Assembly (NCBI GenBank): GCA_012959765.1 | Contig: DUCO01000027.1 | Coordinates: forward strand, 1 to 64,000 | From: Dehalococcoidia bacterium | GTDB taxonomy: Bacteria > Chloroflexota > Dehalococcoidia > Lucifugimonadales > Lucifugimonadaceae | Direction of reading: 5' to 3' | DNA: 64,000 bases | Part shown: positions 43,964 through 53,589 of the stretch, one piece after another | How positions within the stretch are numbered: position 1 is the first letter of the stretch | Layout of the letters: every line of letters begins with the position of its first letter | Program-made: the position numbers and the translations under genes | Notes under the pieces: generated by a model | What the model was told of the DNA's origin: nothing | Database searches by the model: none | Seen by the model: the letters and a program-made list of their open reading frames with translations, nothing else

Positions 43964-45366
43964 ACGAAAACGAACTCAGGAATTAGTATTCCCCGGTCGA
44001 CCGCGAACCTGACTTCGGCATCTAGCGATGCGGAAAGCAATAGCGGGTCGGAGAGTACGAATCCGTTGCCTGATTCCAGTGCCTGTGTCAGTTCCGGGAA
44101 CTGCACCGACGCCGCAGCATAGTCATCGTAAATGCGGTCGTCTTGAACCTCACACCAGGGGGCGAGTTCGAGTCGACCATTTCCAGCCAGCGAAATTTTC
44201 CGTTCGCCGGGCAGGAATTTGGTGATCACCGATTCGAATTCTGAAACCATCACTTCAAGCGAAAATCGCTCCGTAATTTTTTCGCGCCCTGATCGCAATT
44301 CTTCATCCCGTGACGGGTTTGGCATCGGAACAATCACACCTACTACTGCGTGGGCAGAGGCGAGAGTGTTTCCGTACTCGACAAGACGTATTGCGTCGAA
44401 ATCGTCGAACTGTCTGAACCCACCGACTCGTGCGCAAACTGCGGGCGTGCCGTTTGCGAGCGATTCAACGGGCACCAACCCGAACGATTCGACAAATGAA
44501 CCCAAACACAGCGTTACGTCGCCCGCTGCGTAGTACCCGGGCATTTCAGCCGGACTGAGCCACTCGTGAAGTTCCACGGTGTCGCTCCCACCCAGTTCTT
44601 CGGCCAATGCCAGTATCTCCTGAGGAGACCCGGCAGCATCGTCGAAATTAGAGCCCGGCGGATAAGCAGGGATCAGCAATCGGACATTCTGCTCATTGCG
44701 GATTTCCTGCACCTTGACCGCGGTCAGTATCGCCTCCCGCACGCCCTTCGTTGCCTCTGGACGATGTGGAAATAGCAGTATCAGGTCAGATTCTTCCCGA
44801 GCGGAAATCCCGGCTGGAAGCTTCGGACTCGGCAAAGAATCCGGAACCTCTATCCCGTTCGGGACCACTATTATCGGCTCTATCGATGTTCGCCCCGAAA
44901 GAGCAACAGTCACCTCGATGCAGTTCTTCAGGTACTCGCTTGGAACCACGGTCACGTTTGCTGGAAGGCTGAGCGTCGAAACAAGGGCTTCCTCGTAGAC
45001 ATAGTCGTGGATCGACCGAATGATGTCGGTTCCAAGAAGGGCGTGGCGCAAGTAAATGGCGTCGGCATGAAGGTACACCCTGTCCGCCCAATCGGCGGCC
45101 TTTTTCAGCACATCAGATGTCCGCGCAAGTGCCACAGGTGAAACCTGATGGGTTGCGGGGAACGATCCCCGAAGCTTCAGATCGGGGTGAACGGGTACCT
45201 CAGATATCTCGAAGTCCCCATCATGGGCGTCGGTTCCCGTGCACCAGATTTGAATATCGTGCCCACGGTTCTTCAGGCCGGTAGCCATATCGACAAGAAT
45301 TTTTTGCGACCCGCCAATGACGTATTCGGAGAATACGGGAGCGACTGAAATAGCGGCTATTCGCAC
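43954..45366 (-). CDS. GT4-like glycosyltransferase
   Basis: A 470-residue GT-B fold protein. The N-terminus has the acceptor-domain opening MRIAAISVAPVFSEYVIGGSQ; the C-terminal donor domain has the GT4 EX7E motif in SFVESFGLVPVESLANG with FPHRPEATKG before it. The last 80 residues are extra to a typical GT4. Probably transfers a nucleotide-sugar to a lipid or polysaccharide acceptor; the substrates are unknown. Last gene of the MMPL/AttH/flavin reductase/GT group, eight bases after the flavin reductase. Confidence 0.8.
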   Translation of the reverse strand: MRIAAISVAPVFSEYVIGGSQKILVDMATGLKNRGHDIQIWCTGTDAHDGDFEISEVPVHPDLKLRGSFPATHQVSPVALARTSDVLKKAADWADRVYLHADAIYLRHALLGTDIIRSIHDYVYEEALVSTLSLPANVTVVPSEYLKNCIEVTVALSGRTSIEPIIVVPNGIEVPDSLPSPKLPAGISAREESDLILLFPHRPEATKGVREAILTAVKVQEIRNEQNVRLLIPAYPPGSNFDDAAGSPQEILALAEELGGSDTVELHEWLSPAEMPGYYAAGDVTLCLGSFVESFGLVPVESLANGTPAVCARVGGFRQFDDFDAIRLVEYGNTLASAHAVVGVIVPMPNPSRDEELRSGREKITERFSLEVMVSEFESVITKFLPGERKISLAGNGRLELAPWCEVQDDRIYDDYAAASVQFPELTQALESGNGFVLSDPLLLSASLDAEVRFAVDRGILIPEFVFVKT

Positions 45367-45374
45367 GTTGCCAC

Positions 45375-45902
45375 CTAACTGGATCCGTGGTTGGAGTTCT
45401 GATCTGTGAAGCCACCGAACTGGCGCTGGAACCAGACCAGCGGGTCGCCCTGCCCGACCTGAATGGCCTCTACTTCACCAATGAACAAGGTGTGGTCGCC
45501 GACCTTGTAAGCTGCCGACACTTTACAGTCCATCGCGGCGATTGCCTGTTTGATTACTGGCGAGCCAGCCAGCTTACCAATGTGCTGCGAATCGAGTTCG
45601 CCACGAACTTCGGGTGGAGTTGCAAAGTGCTTTGCGATGTCGGTTTGACCGGAGTCCAAGATGCTCATTCCGAAGCGACCCGTCGATTCGATCAGACCGT
45701 GCGTTTGCCGTTCTTCGCCTATTACCACCAGAACGAGCGGGGGATCGAGCGAAACCGATGTGACGCTGCTGGCGGTCATGCCGTGCACAGCCCCGCCCGG
45801 CTCGATCGTTGTAATTACAGTGACACCGGTAGCGAATCTCGACCACGCGTCGCGGTACATTTCGCCTATCGATTCAGCAGTTTGCAAGTCAGTCGTCCCC
45901 AA
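45375..45902 (-). CDS. Flavin reductase-domain protein (HpaC-like)
   Basis: About 175 residues of the FMN-binding flavin reductase fold: DAWSRFATGVTVITT, GMTASSVTSVSLDPPLVLV, and the C-terminal GDHTLFIGEVEAI. It would reduce FMN or FAD with NAD(P)H for a partner monooxygenase, or itself act on a flavin-dependent step. The reading frame stays open upstream, but that would overlap the AttH gene; I take the TTG at 45902, preceded by TTCAGGG. ATG at about 45860 is an alternative but would cut the first helix. Confidence 0.78.
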   Translation of the reverse strand: MGTTDLQTAESIGEMYRDAWSRFATGVTVITTIEPGGAVHGMTASSVTSVSLDPPLVLVVIGEERQTHGLIESTGRFGMSILDSGQTDIAKHFATPPEVRGELDSQHIGKLAGSPVIKQAIAAMDCKVSAAYKVGDHTLFIGEVEAIQVGQGDPLVWFQRQFGGFTDQNSNHGSS

Positions 45903-45963
45903 CCCTGAAGTACTTCTGAGCCTAATCAGCCCCGATGGCGAGATTATAGACGGCTCCCAGAAA

Positions 45964-47073
45964 CTACCTGTGCATCCACTCGATTGGTTCCGGGTCGACG
46001 TACCCTGAGAGTTCGACATAGGCACTGCCCGAGATTGCTTGGCCGTCTTGGGTTCCGCCAACCATGGACTGACCTTCCCAGTAGGTTGAACCTGCGGCAA
46101 GACCACCCTGTACTTCCTGATCGTCCGCGACCGGATCGACGATAATATCCAGTGCGAGTGATTCGATTTCGATCCCCCATCCCGATGGGTAAGTCGCGCC
46201 GGTAGCGGGACTTATCCACTCCCCAGTTTCGGTGAGCGTGATGCCATCGGTATCGCTTTTGAGGCTTCGAGCTTCACCCTCCGGTGACATATATGTGCCG
46301 TATGTTTCAGCGATTTCGCCATCGATGCCTCGAGACTCGGTAATCATCAGCGATCCACCGTCATCGAGTTGAATTGCGAACCACTGCCACCCAGCCGGCT
46401 TGCCTAAAACAAAGAAATCACCCCACTGATGGTCGAACCAGCTGGTACCCGTGACGTTGAACGTTTCACCATTGAGCGTGAGTTCACCAACAGCATCTTG
46501 ACGAGGCCACGAGTAGTAGTAAGTTGCACCAGCTTCAGTAGGCAGCCAGCCAATTTCGTTATGGAGCATAACCGGGGTGGTGGCTTCAAGATCGAGTGAA
46601 AGACCCAAAGCTTCACCGTTGATCGAGAATCCACTGAAACCTGGCTGGTCTCCGGTGAATAAGAACCATGGAGGTGCCCTGTCCAGCAACGGAAGGTCAT
46701 TCGAAGTATCTATGACCGCCCAGACTTTCGACATTTCATAGTGATCACCGGTTTCAACATCGAGTATTCCCAGTTGAGCAACGCGGTTCTGATCGCCGAT
46801 GCCATCATCAGATTCGAACACAACGAAATGGAATCCGAACGGCTTACTCGATTCCGATTTCAGGTGCCCACTGTAGTACCACCATTCGAGTCGCGAGTCG
46901 TAACCCTGATCGTCGACCGGAAATGTGATCGGCGCCGGAGTAGCAGTCGGATCGGGAGTTGCACCTGTCGCCACATCGCGTGGTTCGACCGACGACACGC
47001 AAGCGTTTGCCACCATAAGCAACAACGCAAGTAAAACGAGGCCTAGCCTCAGCCTCCTCCGAAGGCTAAACAT
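45964..47073 (-). CDS. AttH/CrtC-type lipocalin-like lipoprotein
   Basis: A 369-residue lipoprotein (lipobox VANAC) with the AttH / carotenoid hydratase (CrtC-like) double lipocalin fold: LEWWYYSGHLKSES, TGTSWFDHQWGDF and WQWFAIQLDDGGSLM. These proteins bind hydrophobic molecules and in other bacteria usually sit next to ABC permeases of the FtsX class; here the partner is an MMPL exporter, whose end this gene overlaps by eight bases. A role in handling an exported lipid or isoprenoid is inferred from fold and context. Confidence 0.82.
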   Translation of the reverse strand: MFSLRRRLRLGLVLLALLLMVANACVSSVEPRDVATGATPDPTATPAPITFPVDDQGYDSRLEWWYYSGHLKSESSKPFGFHFVVFESDDGIGDQNRVAQLGILDVETGDHYEMSKVWAVIDTSNDLPLLDRAPPWFLFTGDQPGFSGFSINGEALGLSLDLEATTPVMLHNEIGWLPTEAGATYYYSWPRQDAVGELTLNGETFNVTGTSWFDHQWGDFFVLGKPAGWQWFAIQLDDGGSLMITESRGIDGEIAETYGTYMSPEGEARSLKSDTDGITLTETGEWISPATGATYPSGWGIEIESLALDIIVDPVADDQEVQGGLAAGSTYWEGQSMVGGTQDGQAISGSAYVELSGYVDPEPIEWMHR

Positions 47074-49339
47074 CGTGCTTCACCTCCGGAAGAATGCGGT
47101 CGAGCCAGCCGGGCAACCACCAGTTCCACGGCCCAGCGATTCGCATAATCGCAGGAGCAACAAGTGCCCGAACTAATGTCACATCGACAAACACAGCAAT
47201 GGCAAGACCAAGCCCAATCGCCTTCACAACAACAACATCGGCAAGCACAAAACTGGCGGCCACAACGATAAGAATCGAAGCCGCTCCAGTGATAATCAAA
47301 CCACTTCGCTGCAGCCCCTCCGCAACACTGGCAACGTTGTCCCCAGTCCGCTCGTAGGCCTCAGTCACCCGCGACAACAGGAATATCTCGTAGTCCATGC
47401 TCAAACCAAAAATGATCGCGAACAGCAATATCGGCAACGTCGCTTCGATCACACCCATCGCCTCAAAATTCAGCACTCCACTGAAGTTACCTTCCTGGAA
47501 CACAAACACCAGCGCCCCGTAGCTGGCGAGTATAGAAAGCACGTTCAGCACCACCGCCTTCAAAGGCAGAATCACCGATCGAAACAACAGCATCAGCGAT
47601 AGATAAGTGACCCCGAGCACAGCTGCAACGATATAGGGGAACTTTCCATATAAAGCATTGACGAGATCGGTAATTTCACTTGCGCCACCGTTGACGTGAA
47701 GCGCACCACCGGAACCACCATCAGGCGGAATCAAAGCACGAATCTCAGTCACAAGCTGTCGGGTTTCTGGAAAAAACGGATGAAGGTCGCTGTGTACAAG
47801 AAACAAAATCGCACCCTCGCGAACCGATTCCCTGACGATACGGGCAGCAGTCACATCGGTAATCGCTTCCGGGTGTCGATACAGCAGTTCGTACTGCTCG
47901 GGCCCAAACGTAGGCTCAAGATTCACGATGCTCGTAACGTTCGTCACACCGTCGAGTCGATCAAGTTCTCGGCCGATATCGTAAGCCCGGGTCAGATTCT
48001 CTCGTGAGAATGGATCGGCTAGTCCGCTTCCAGGCCGTGCATCAGCACCGCCGCCAAACGTATAGGCGACCGGAATGATCGTCTGAAGTGCAAATCCAAA
48101 CTCTTCCCTCAGCACGTCAAAACCCTGACGTGACTCAAGCGAATCCGGAAGAATCGTCGCGTCAACAGTCCCCAGCCGCATCTGCAACGCCGGAACAGCA
48201 AGCAATATCAGCACCGTAGAAGTCGGGATCAGCACCATCCAGGGTCGCTTCATCACCCAGTTAGAAAGCGGCACCCAGAAGCTAATTCGCCCCTGCGACG
48301 ACCCACCCGAACCAGACCGCCACCGGGGCATAATCCTGAATCGATTCACCCGCTCCCCAAGAATGGCCAGTATCGCCGGCATCAAAGTTAAAGCGGCCAA
48401 CAGTGCGGCAAAAATCACCGCTACAGCCCCGATGCCAACAGAACGCAGCATCATCACATCGAACGCAATCAGGCTCAGCAATCCGATCAAGCTCGTAATA
48501 GCAGAAAACAGAATCGCTTTTCCGGCGTGGGAATGAGCGTTGAGAACTGCGCCTTCAACCGATTTGCCGTTGCGTAACTCTTCTTGAAATCTCGATGTAT
48601 AAAACAACGAATAGTCGATTCCAATGCCGATCCCCAGCAAGCTGACGATGTTCAAAGCAAACACCGACATGTCGGTGCCCTGCGACATGAAGAACACGAG
48701 CGCCAGCCCAACCAGCACCCCTCCGCCGCCAACTGCTGCAGGCAGAATCGCCGCAACCAGCGTGCCAAACACCAGCAACAACACGATAGTGGCGATTGGA
48801 AACGCTACCGATTCGCCCCGCCGAAGGTCCCGCTCGCTGGCGAGTGAAATGTCTCGATACAACGCCGGCCCACCAGTGATGATCATGTCGAGAGGCCCCG
48901 GATCGACTTCCGCCTCGACTATTTCCAAAAACTGTAGCGACGCGTCGAGCTCCAACGTCAGTCCTGCCGATACATGCGCCGTGTTGCTCATCGAAGACGC
49001 CCGCTGTGGATCATCGAGATGACTGGCGACGTAAGCGATTTCTTCGTGATCAGTAAGGCCGTCCACAGCGTTCTCGACCGCCGCGATAAATCGTGGATCA
49101 AAGGGCGACCATTCAGGGTGACTGAACACGAAATCAACGGTCAGCGTCGTGAGTTCGAGCCGCTCCTGCAGCACTTTTCGTGCCTGCACCGATGGGAACG
49201 ATTCGTTCGAGAATCCACCGGGCTTGAGAAACTCTTGCGCACGGTTGGCAAATGGCAGTGCCACAAGGATCACAATGACCCATGTCGCCAGCACTATGTA
49301 TTTTCGCCGAACAGCGAACGAGCCAATTGCCGTGAGCAT
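47066..49339 (-). CDS. MMPL/RND-family exporter
   Basis: A 757-residue transporter with the MMPL architecture: helix 1 (about 15-30), a periplasmic domain, helices 2-6 with the LLGIGIGIDYSLFYTSRFQEEL proton-relay block, a second periplasmic domain, and helices 8-12 with IFGLSMDYEIFLLSRVTEAYE. The two GxxxDY motifs carry the Asp-Tyr pairs expected for proton coupling. MMPL proteins export lipids or glycolipids. First gene of the four-gene group; the GT4 gene in the same group suggests the cargo is glycosylated. Confidence 0.9.
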   Translation of the reverse strand: MLTAIGSFAVRRKYIVLATWVIVILVALPFANRAQEFLKPGGFSNESFPSVQARKVLQERLELTTLTVDFVFSHPEWSPFDPRFIAAVENAVDGLTDHEEIAYVASHLDDPQRASSMSNTAHVSAGLTLELDASLQFLEIVEAEVDPGPLDMIITGGPALYRDISLASERDLRRGESVAFPIATIVLLLVFGTLVAAILPAAVGGGGVLVGLALVFFMSQGTDMSVFALNIVSLLGIGIGIDYSLFYTSRFQEELRNGKSVEGAVLNAHSHAGKAILFSAITSLIGLLSLIAFDVMMLRSVGIGAVAVIFAALLAALTLMPAILAILGERVNRFRIMPRWRSGSGGSSQGRISFWVPLSNWVMKRPWMVLIPTSTVLILLAVPALQMRLGTVDATILPDSLESRQGFDVLREEFGFALQTIIPVAYTFGGGADARPGSGLADPFSRENLTRAYDIGRELDRLDGVTNVTSIVNLEPTFGPEQYELLYRHPEAITDVTAARIVRESVREGAILFLVHSDLHPFFPETRQLVTEIRALIPPDGGSGGALHVNGGASEITDLVNALYGKFPYIVAAVLGVTYLSLMLLFRSVILPLKAVVLNVLSILASYGALVFVFQEGNFSGVLNFEAMGVIEATLPILLFAIIFGLSMDYEIFLLSRVTEAYERTGDNVASVAEGLQRSGLIITGAASILIVVAASFVLADVVVVKAIGLGLAIAVFVDVTLVRALVAPAIMRIAGPWNWWLPGWLDRILPEVKHDV

Positions 49340-49462
49340 CTGCTAATTCTGCGGGTCGCGAGCCAATATTTCACTTCCAGCCACGGTGTTTTAGCAAAGA
49401 GACTGTGTTTATAGTCCCAATTTTGGGCTAGCGATTGGGCAAGAGCGTGGCATCACGAGCGA

Positions 49463-50654
49463 TCAGACAATTCCAACACGTTCTGCAGCTGCTTTTAACT
49501 TCGGGAACGCCCATTCGAACACCGCGCGCCAGTGGATGGCCAACTCCTCAGCTGGTTGCCCCAGGTTGGTTTCCATCCAGGTAATCCACTTGGGGTCGTT
49601 GATCCATGTGGCAGTAAACATCGGTGGGTTAAAAGCCCGACGGCCAGCCACTGTCATATAGCCGAGCCAGACATTGTCCCTATCTTCGCTCCACGCAACT
49701 TCGTTCAATCCTTCGATGTAATTCTCGAAAATAAGTGGTTGCAACTGTTTCGCGCGGCTCACATCGACCTCGAACCAGGTCAACGACGATGCCATCAGAC
49801 TGGCAACGTCCATGCCAAGCGCGGCGTAACCGGGAGACGCACAGTCGATTGCGATCGTTTCAGGTTCTCCATCCTCTCGAACACCGGGGAAGAGGTTTTT
49901 TGGTTGGGCGTCGATGTGAGCAAGCGGACGCTCAGTCGTTTGCAGATGATCGAGGATGCGGGTGAAATTGGCTGACATCCAGTTGTTAGCGTCAATGTAT
50001 TCGTCGGTCAACACAATTTGAACGTATTCATCATCCGAGTTGTCGAGCAAGACACTGAAGCGGTCCGCTCCCGACAAAAAATCTTTCTCGGAATCCATCA
50101 TCATGAAACCACGTCTGTTTTTCCGGAGGATTCAACAGCCACGTTCCGCCAAAGTGCCCCATGTGTCTTGCAACATTGGAGAACATCACGTCATCCCACG
50201 GCGGGTTTGGCAGATGGCTGAGATCTTCGAGCCACAGTATGTGTAGCTCTCTCTCAGGCAACTCTGTCAAACCGTAAAACTTAGCACCCCTGAATTTACA
50301 ATTCGGTGCAGCCGGCCCAGAGAGTGAATCGAGAATCCCGCTGGAGTATGTGTCGATCTCCGATTTAGCAAAGTTTGACGCCGTAACCCTCTCAGCGGCG
50401 GTATCCATCACTTTAGCCACCATCGACCAGGAGCTCTGGTCTTCGGTTGTTGCTGCGTCCCCGGCAACGATGCATATACCGATCGTGCCGGTTCCGATGC
50501 TTTTGCCGACCGGGGTTGCTATCCAGTCACCAGTAACTTCGACTGTTGGGTCACCGAGGATATTCGAGACGATTTCGTTCATCACCGAGCGTTGAACTGA
50601 TTTGACTAGTTCGACTGCGCGGTCGTGATCCGTTGAAAGTAGCTCTGTTGACAT
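49463..50654 (-). pseudogene. Aminoglycoside phosphotransferase-like kinase, frameshifted at a T6 run
   Basis: Two overlapping frames (50654 to 50031 and 50104 to 49463) join into one APH/choline-kinase-like protein of about 395 residues. The first gives MSTELLSTDHDRAVELVKS to TWFHDDGFRERF, the second LSGADRFSVLLDNSDDE onward with the kinase catalytic loop HIDAQPKNLF (HxDxxxxN) and the metal-binding IDCASPG. They are joined exactly by removing one T from the six-T run at 50076-50081 (read as A on the plus strand). This may be a real one-base insertion, a slippage-switchable tract or a sequencing error. The substrate is unknown. Confidence 0.75.
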
Positions 50655-50721
50655 AGTTCGCGGATTCTAATTTAGATCACACATATGACACAACTCGACT
50701 AGCCGCTGTGTCCTCGTACGC

Positions 50722-50756
50722 AAAACCGGGCTGCCCCAATTTCTCAAGACAGCCCG
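50722..50756 (-). terminator. Terminator of gyrA
   Basis: On the minus strand CGGGCTG (50756-50750) pairs with CAGCCCG (50733-50727), followed by GTTTTGCG, starting 30 bases after the gyrA stop. Confidence 0.65.
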
Positions 50757-50785
50757 ATTCAGAGTTCTATTTTGTTAGCCGGAGG

Positions 50786-53428
50786 TTAGTCCTCAGATTC
50801 CTCTGTTGACTCTTCTTCGGCCGCCTCGTCAGCTCCGGATTCTTCGGCAGATGCCACGGCAACCGTGCCCTCTACTGTCGAATCGTCGTCGCCTTCACTA
50901 CTGCTTGCGCCACTACCGTTACCATTCCCGTTCACGAGAATTGAGGGGTCAATTTCTTCTCCGGCCTGACGCATATCGCCAATGACTCGGATGGCAGAAA
51001 TCTTGTCACCGGATTCTGGCTCCTGAATCTTCACACCCTGGGCGATTCGGCCTGTTGACCTGATCTCGCCAAGGTTCGTGCGAATAACCTGCGCCTTCTC
51101 GGTTACGAGTACCAGCATTCCAGTCGAGTCGGTCCGAATGTCTTCACTGACAATCGCCGAATCGGCAACCTTGCCGGTCTTCGTCGTAACTTTCAGCGTA
51201 ATCAGCCCCTTACCACCACGCTTCTGCTGCGTGTAGTGGCGCATGAGTGAAAGCTTGCCGTAGCCCTTCTGGCTAACGATGAGCAGGTAGCCCTCGTCAT
51301 CGACAACGTTCATCGAAACGATCTCGTCCTTGTTCTGAACGTTCATGCCCTTCATGCCACCTGCGGCACGCTGTCGGGCTCGAACCTCGGACGACTTGAA
51401 GCGAATCGACATGCCTTCCTTCGAAACGAGAATCACGTCCTCATCGTCGTTGGCAAGCACGGCGCCGATCAGTGCGTCGTCGCCCTTAAGGTTGAAGCAG
51501 CGAAGACCACTGCGGTTCATATTGCGCAGCAGCGGCAGGTGCATTCGCTTGACCTGGCCGTTCTTCGTTGCAAGCACGAGGTAGGTGTCTTCGAGATAAC
51601 TCGAAACAGCGACAACAGCGTGAACCTCTTCACGGGGCTCCATGTTGAACCCGAGGTTTTGCACCGGGGTTCCGCGGGAGTTTCGTGACTGATCTGCCGG
51701 AAGTTCGAATACACGAGATGCAAACACACGACCTCGGTCTGTAAAGAACAGCAGGAAGTCGTGAGTATCAGCTATCTGCAGGTGCGGCGTAACGTCGTCT
51801 TCCTTGGTCATTCGCTGACCTCTCACGCCCTTACCACCACGGTGCTGCTTCTTGTAAGTGTCGAGCTTCACCCGCTTTACGTAGCCGTTTCGGCTGAGAG
51901 TGATAACGACTTCTTCGTGAGGCTCAGTGTCCTCACGGCGCCAGTCGCCAAGCTCTTCGGGGTGAACCTCTGTGCGGCGTTCATCGCCATACTTTCGCTT
52001 GAGTTCGTGAGTTTCCTTGCGGACGACAGCGAGAATCTTCGTGGCGTCGGCCAAAAGTTCTTCAAGATCAGTAACAACTGCGAGTAGTTCTTTGTACTCG
52101 TTCTCGATCTTTTCTCGTTCAAGTGCCGCCAGTCGACGTAGCTGCATATCGAGAATGGCTTGCGCCTGAATCTCGGAAAGGCTGAACGTCGTCATCAAGT
52201 TCTGGCGGGCTTCGTCAACATCGGCCGATGCCCTGATCAACGCAATAACCTCGTCGAGGTTGTCTATGGCGATCCTAAGGCCTTCCAACACGTGCAAACG
52301 TGCCTTTGCCTTCTTCAGATCGAACTCTGCACGCCTCCGAACGACTTCTTCACGGAACTCGATGTAGTGGCGCAGCGACTGCTTCAGAGTGAGAATCCTT
52401 GGCGTGCCTTCAACCAGCGCAATCATGTTTACCGAGAACGAGTTCCGCAAGTTGGTGTGCTTGTACAGGTTGTTCAGTACAACCGGAACGTGTGCGCCAC
52501 GTCGAAGTTCGAGGACGATTCGCATGCCTTTACGGTCGGATTCGTCTCGTACTTCGCTGATGCTTTCGATCTTGCGAGATTTGACGAGATCGGCGATCTT
52601 CGCAACAAGGTTCGCCTTATTGACCTGGAACGGAATTTCATTGAAAACAAGGCGTTTTCTTTCGCCCCGTGCCATATCTTCGATCTTGTGATCGGCCTGA
52701 ACCATGATTCGGCCACGACCGGTTACATATGCGTTCCTTATTCCCTCTTGACCCCAGATGTGGGCACCGGTTGGGAAGTCGGGACCGGTAACGAACTTCA
52801 TCAGATCGTCGACAGAAGCATCGGGATGACCGATGAGATGAACGATCGCCTCGCAGATTTCTGTGGTGTTGTGCGGCGGAATGTTCGTCGCCATACCAAC
52901 TGCGATTCCCGATGCACCGTTTACCAGTAGCGCAGGTAAGCGAGCGGGAAGTACGGTCGGCTCCTTGAGCGACTGGTCGAAGTTTTCGCCCCAATCGACA
53001 GTATCTCGATCGATGTCGCCGAGCATCATCTCGGTGATCGAAGAAAGACGACACTCGGTGTACCGCATTGCAGCGGCAGGGTCGCCGTCGACAGAGCCGT
53101 AGTTGCCCTGGCCGTCTACCAGCGGGTATCGAAGCGAGAACGGCTGTGCCATGCGCACCTGGGCGTCGTAAACCGACTGGTCACCGTGCGGGTGGTACTT
53201 ACCAAGAACTTCACCAACCAGACGTGCGCTCTTCTTGTAGGAAGAGGACGGACGCATGCCCTGATCGTGCATGGCGTAAAGAATTCGCCTCTGCACCGGC
53301 TTGAGCCCGTCACGAACGTCGGGAAGCGCTCTGGACACGATCACGCTCATCGCGTAGTCCAGATACGACGCCTTCATTTCGTCCTGAATAGCAATTGGCC
53401 TGATATCACCGAGGTCGCTATTGACCAT
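50786..53428 (-). CDS. gyrA: DNA gyrase subunit A
   Basis: An 880-residue GyrA with the active-site Tyr in AAAMRYTE, the breakage-reunion domain and a C-terminal six-bladed wrapping domain with the GyrA-box QQKRGGKG ([11 protein letters not shown]; also [12 protein letters not shown]). The quinolone region reads [13 protein letters not shown], so the residue equivalent to E. coli Ser83 is Gln (residue 84) while Asp87 is kept. The last 70 residues are acidic and low complexity ([23 protein letters not shown]). gyrB is not adjacent. The upstream region has a striking palindromic tract. Confidence 0.97.
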   Translation of the reverse strand: MVNSDLGDIRPIAIQDEMKASYLDYAMSVIVSRALPDVRDGLKPVQRRILYAMHDQGMRPSSSYKKSARLVGEVLGKYHPHGDQSVYDAQVRMAQPFSLRYPLVDGQGNYGSVDGDPAAAMRYTECRLSSITEMMLGDIDRDTVDWGENFDQSLKEPTVLPARLPALLVNGASGIAVGMATNIPPHNTTEICEAIVHLIGHPDASVDDLMKFVTGPDFPTGAHIWGQEGIRNAYVTGRGRIMVQADHKIEDMARGERKRLVFNEIPFQVNKANLVAKIADLVKSRKIESISEVRDESDRKGMRIVLELRRGAHVPVVLNNLYKHTNLRNSFSVNMIALVEGTPRILTLKQSLRHYIEFREEVVRRRAEFDLKKAKARLHVLEGLRIAIDNLDEVIALIRASADVDEARQNLMTTFSLSEIQAQAILDMQLRRLAALEREKIENEYKELLAVVTDLEELLADATKILAVVRKETHELKRKYGDERRTEVHPEELGDWRREDTEPHEEVVITLSRNGYVKRVKLDTYKKQHRGGKGVRGQRMTKEDDVTPHLQIADTHDFLLFFTDRGRVFASRVFELPADQSRNSRGTPVQNLGFNMEPREEVHAVVAVSSYLEDTYLVLATKNGQVKRMHLPLLRNMNRSGLRCFNLKGDDALIGAVLANDDEDVILVSKEGMSIRFKSSEVRARQRAAGGMKGMNVQNKDEIVSMNVVDDEGYLLIVSQKGYGKLSLMRHYTQQKRGGKGLITLKVTTKTGKVADSAIVSEDIRTDSTGMLVLVTEKAQVIRTNLGEIRSTGRIAQGVKIQEPESGDKISAIRVIGDMRQAGEEIDPSILVNGNGNGSGASSSEGDDDSTVEGTVAVASAEESGADEAAEEESTEESED

Positions 53429-53521
53429 AAATCACTCCGGCTTAGGGTTCTGCTTCGATTTCATCACGCGCCGAACTGGCGCGCAGATGAGGAAGTTAAT
53501 GACTCAACACTACACGTTCCC

Positions 53522-53569
53522 ATGCGTACGCGCAAAGCGCGCGCGTGCGCATGTATCGCGCGTACGCGA
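53522..53569. other. Alternating purine-pyrimidine palindromic tract upstream of gyrA
   Basis: ATGCGTACGCGC (53522-53533) pairs with GCGCGTGCGCAT (53541-53552) with one G-T pair, next to a second perfect hairpin TCGCG-CGTA-CGCGA (53556-53569). Almost the whole 48 bp alternates purine and pyrimidine in long CG/TG steps. It lies 94-141 bp before the gyrA start in the intergenic region. Such sequence can adopt Z-DNA or cruciform structure under negative supercoiling. Confidence 0.7.
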
Positions 53570-53589
53570 CGATGTTCGAAATTACGGCG

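Noticed and set aside
45903-46106. Longer N-terminus for the flavin reductase
   Set aside because: It overlaps the AttH coding sequence on the same strand and has no homology to the flavin reductase family.
50031-50104. Programmed ribosomal frameshift in the kinase-like gene
   Set aside because: No internal Shine-Dalgarno, stop-codon context or downstream pseudoknot is evident; a simple T-run indel explains it.
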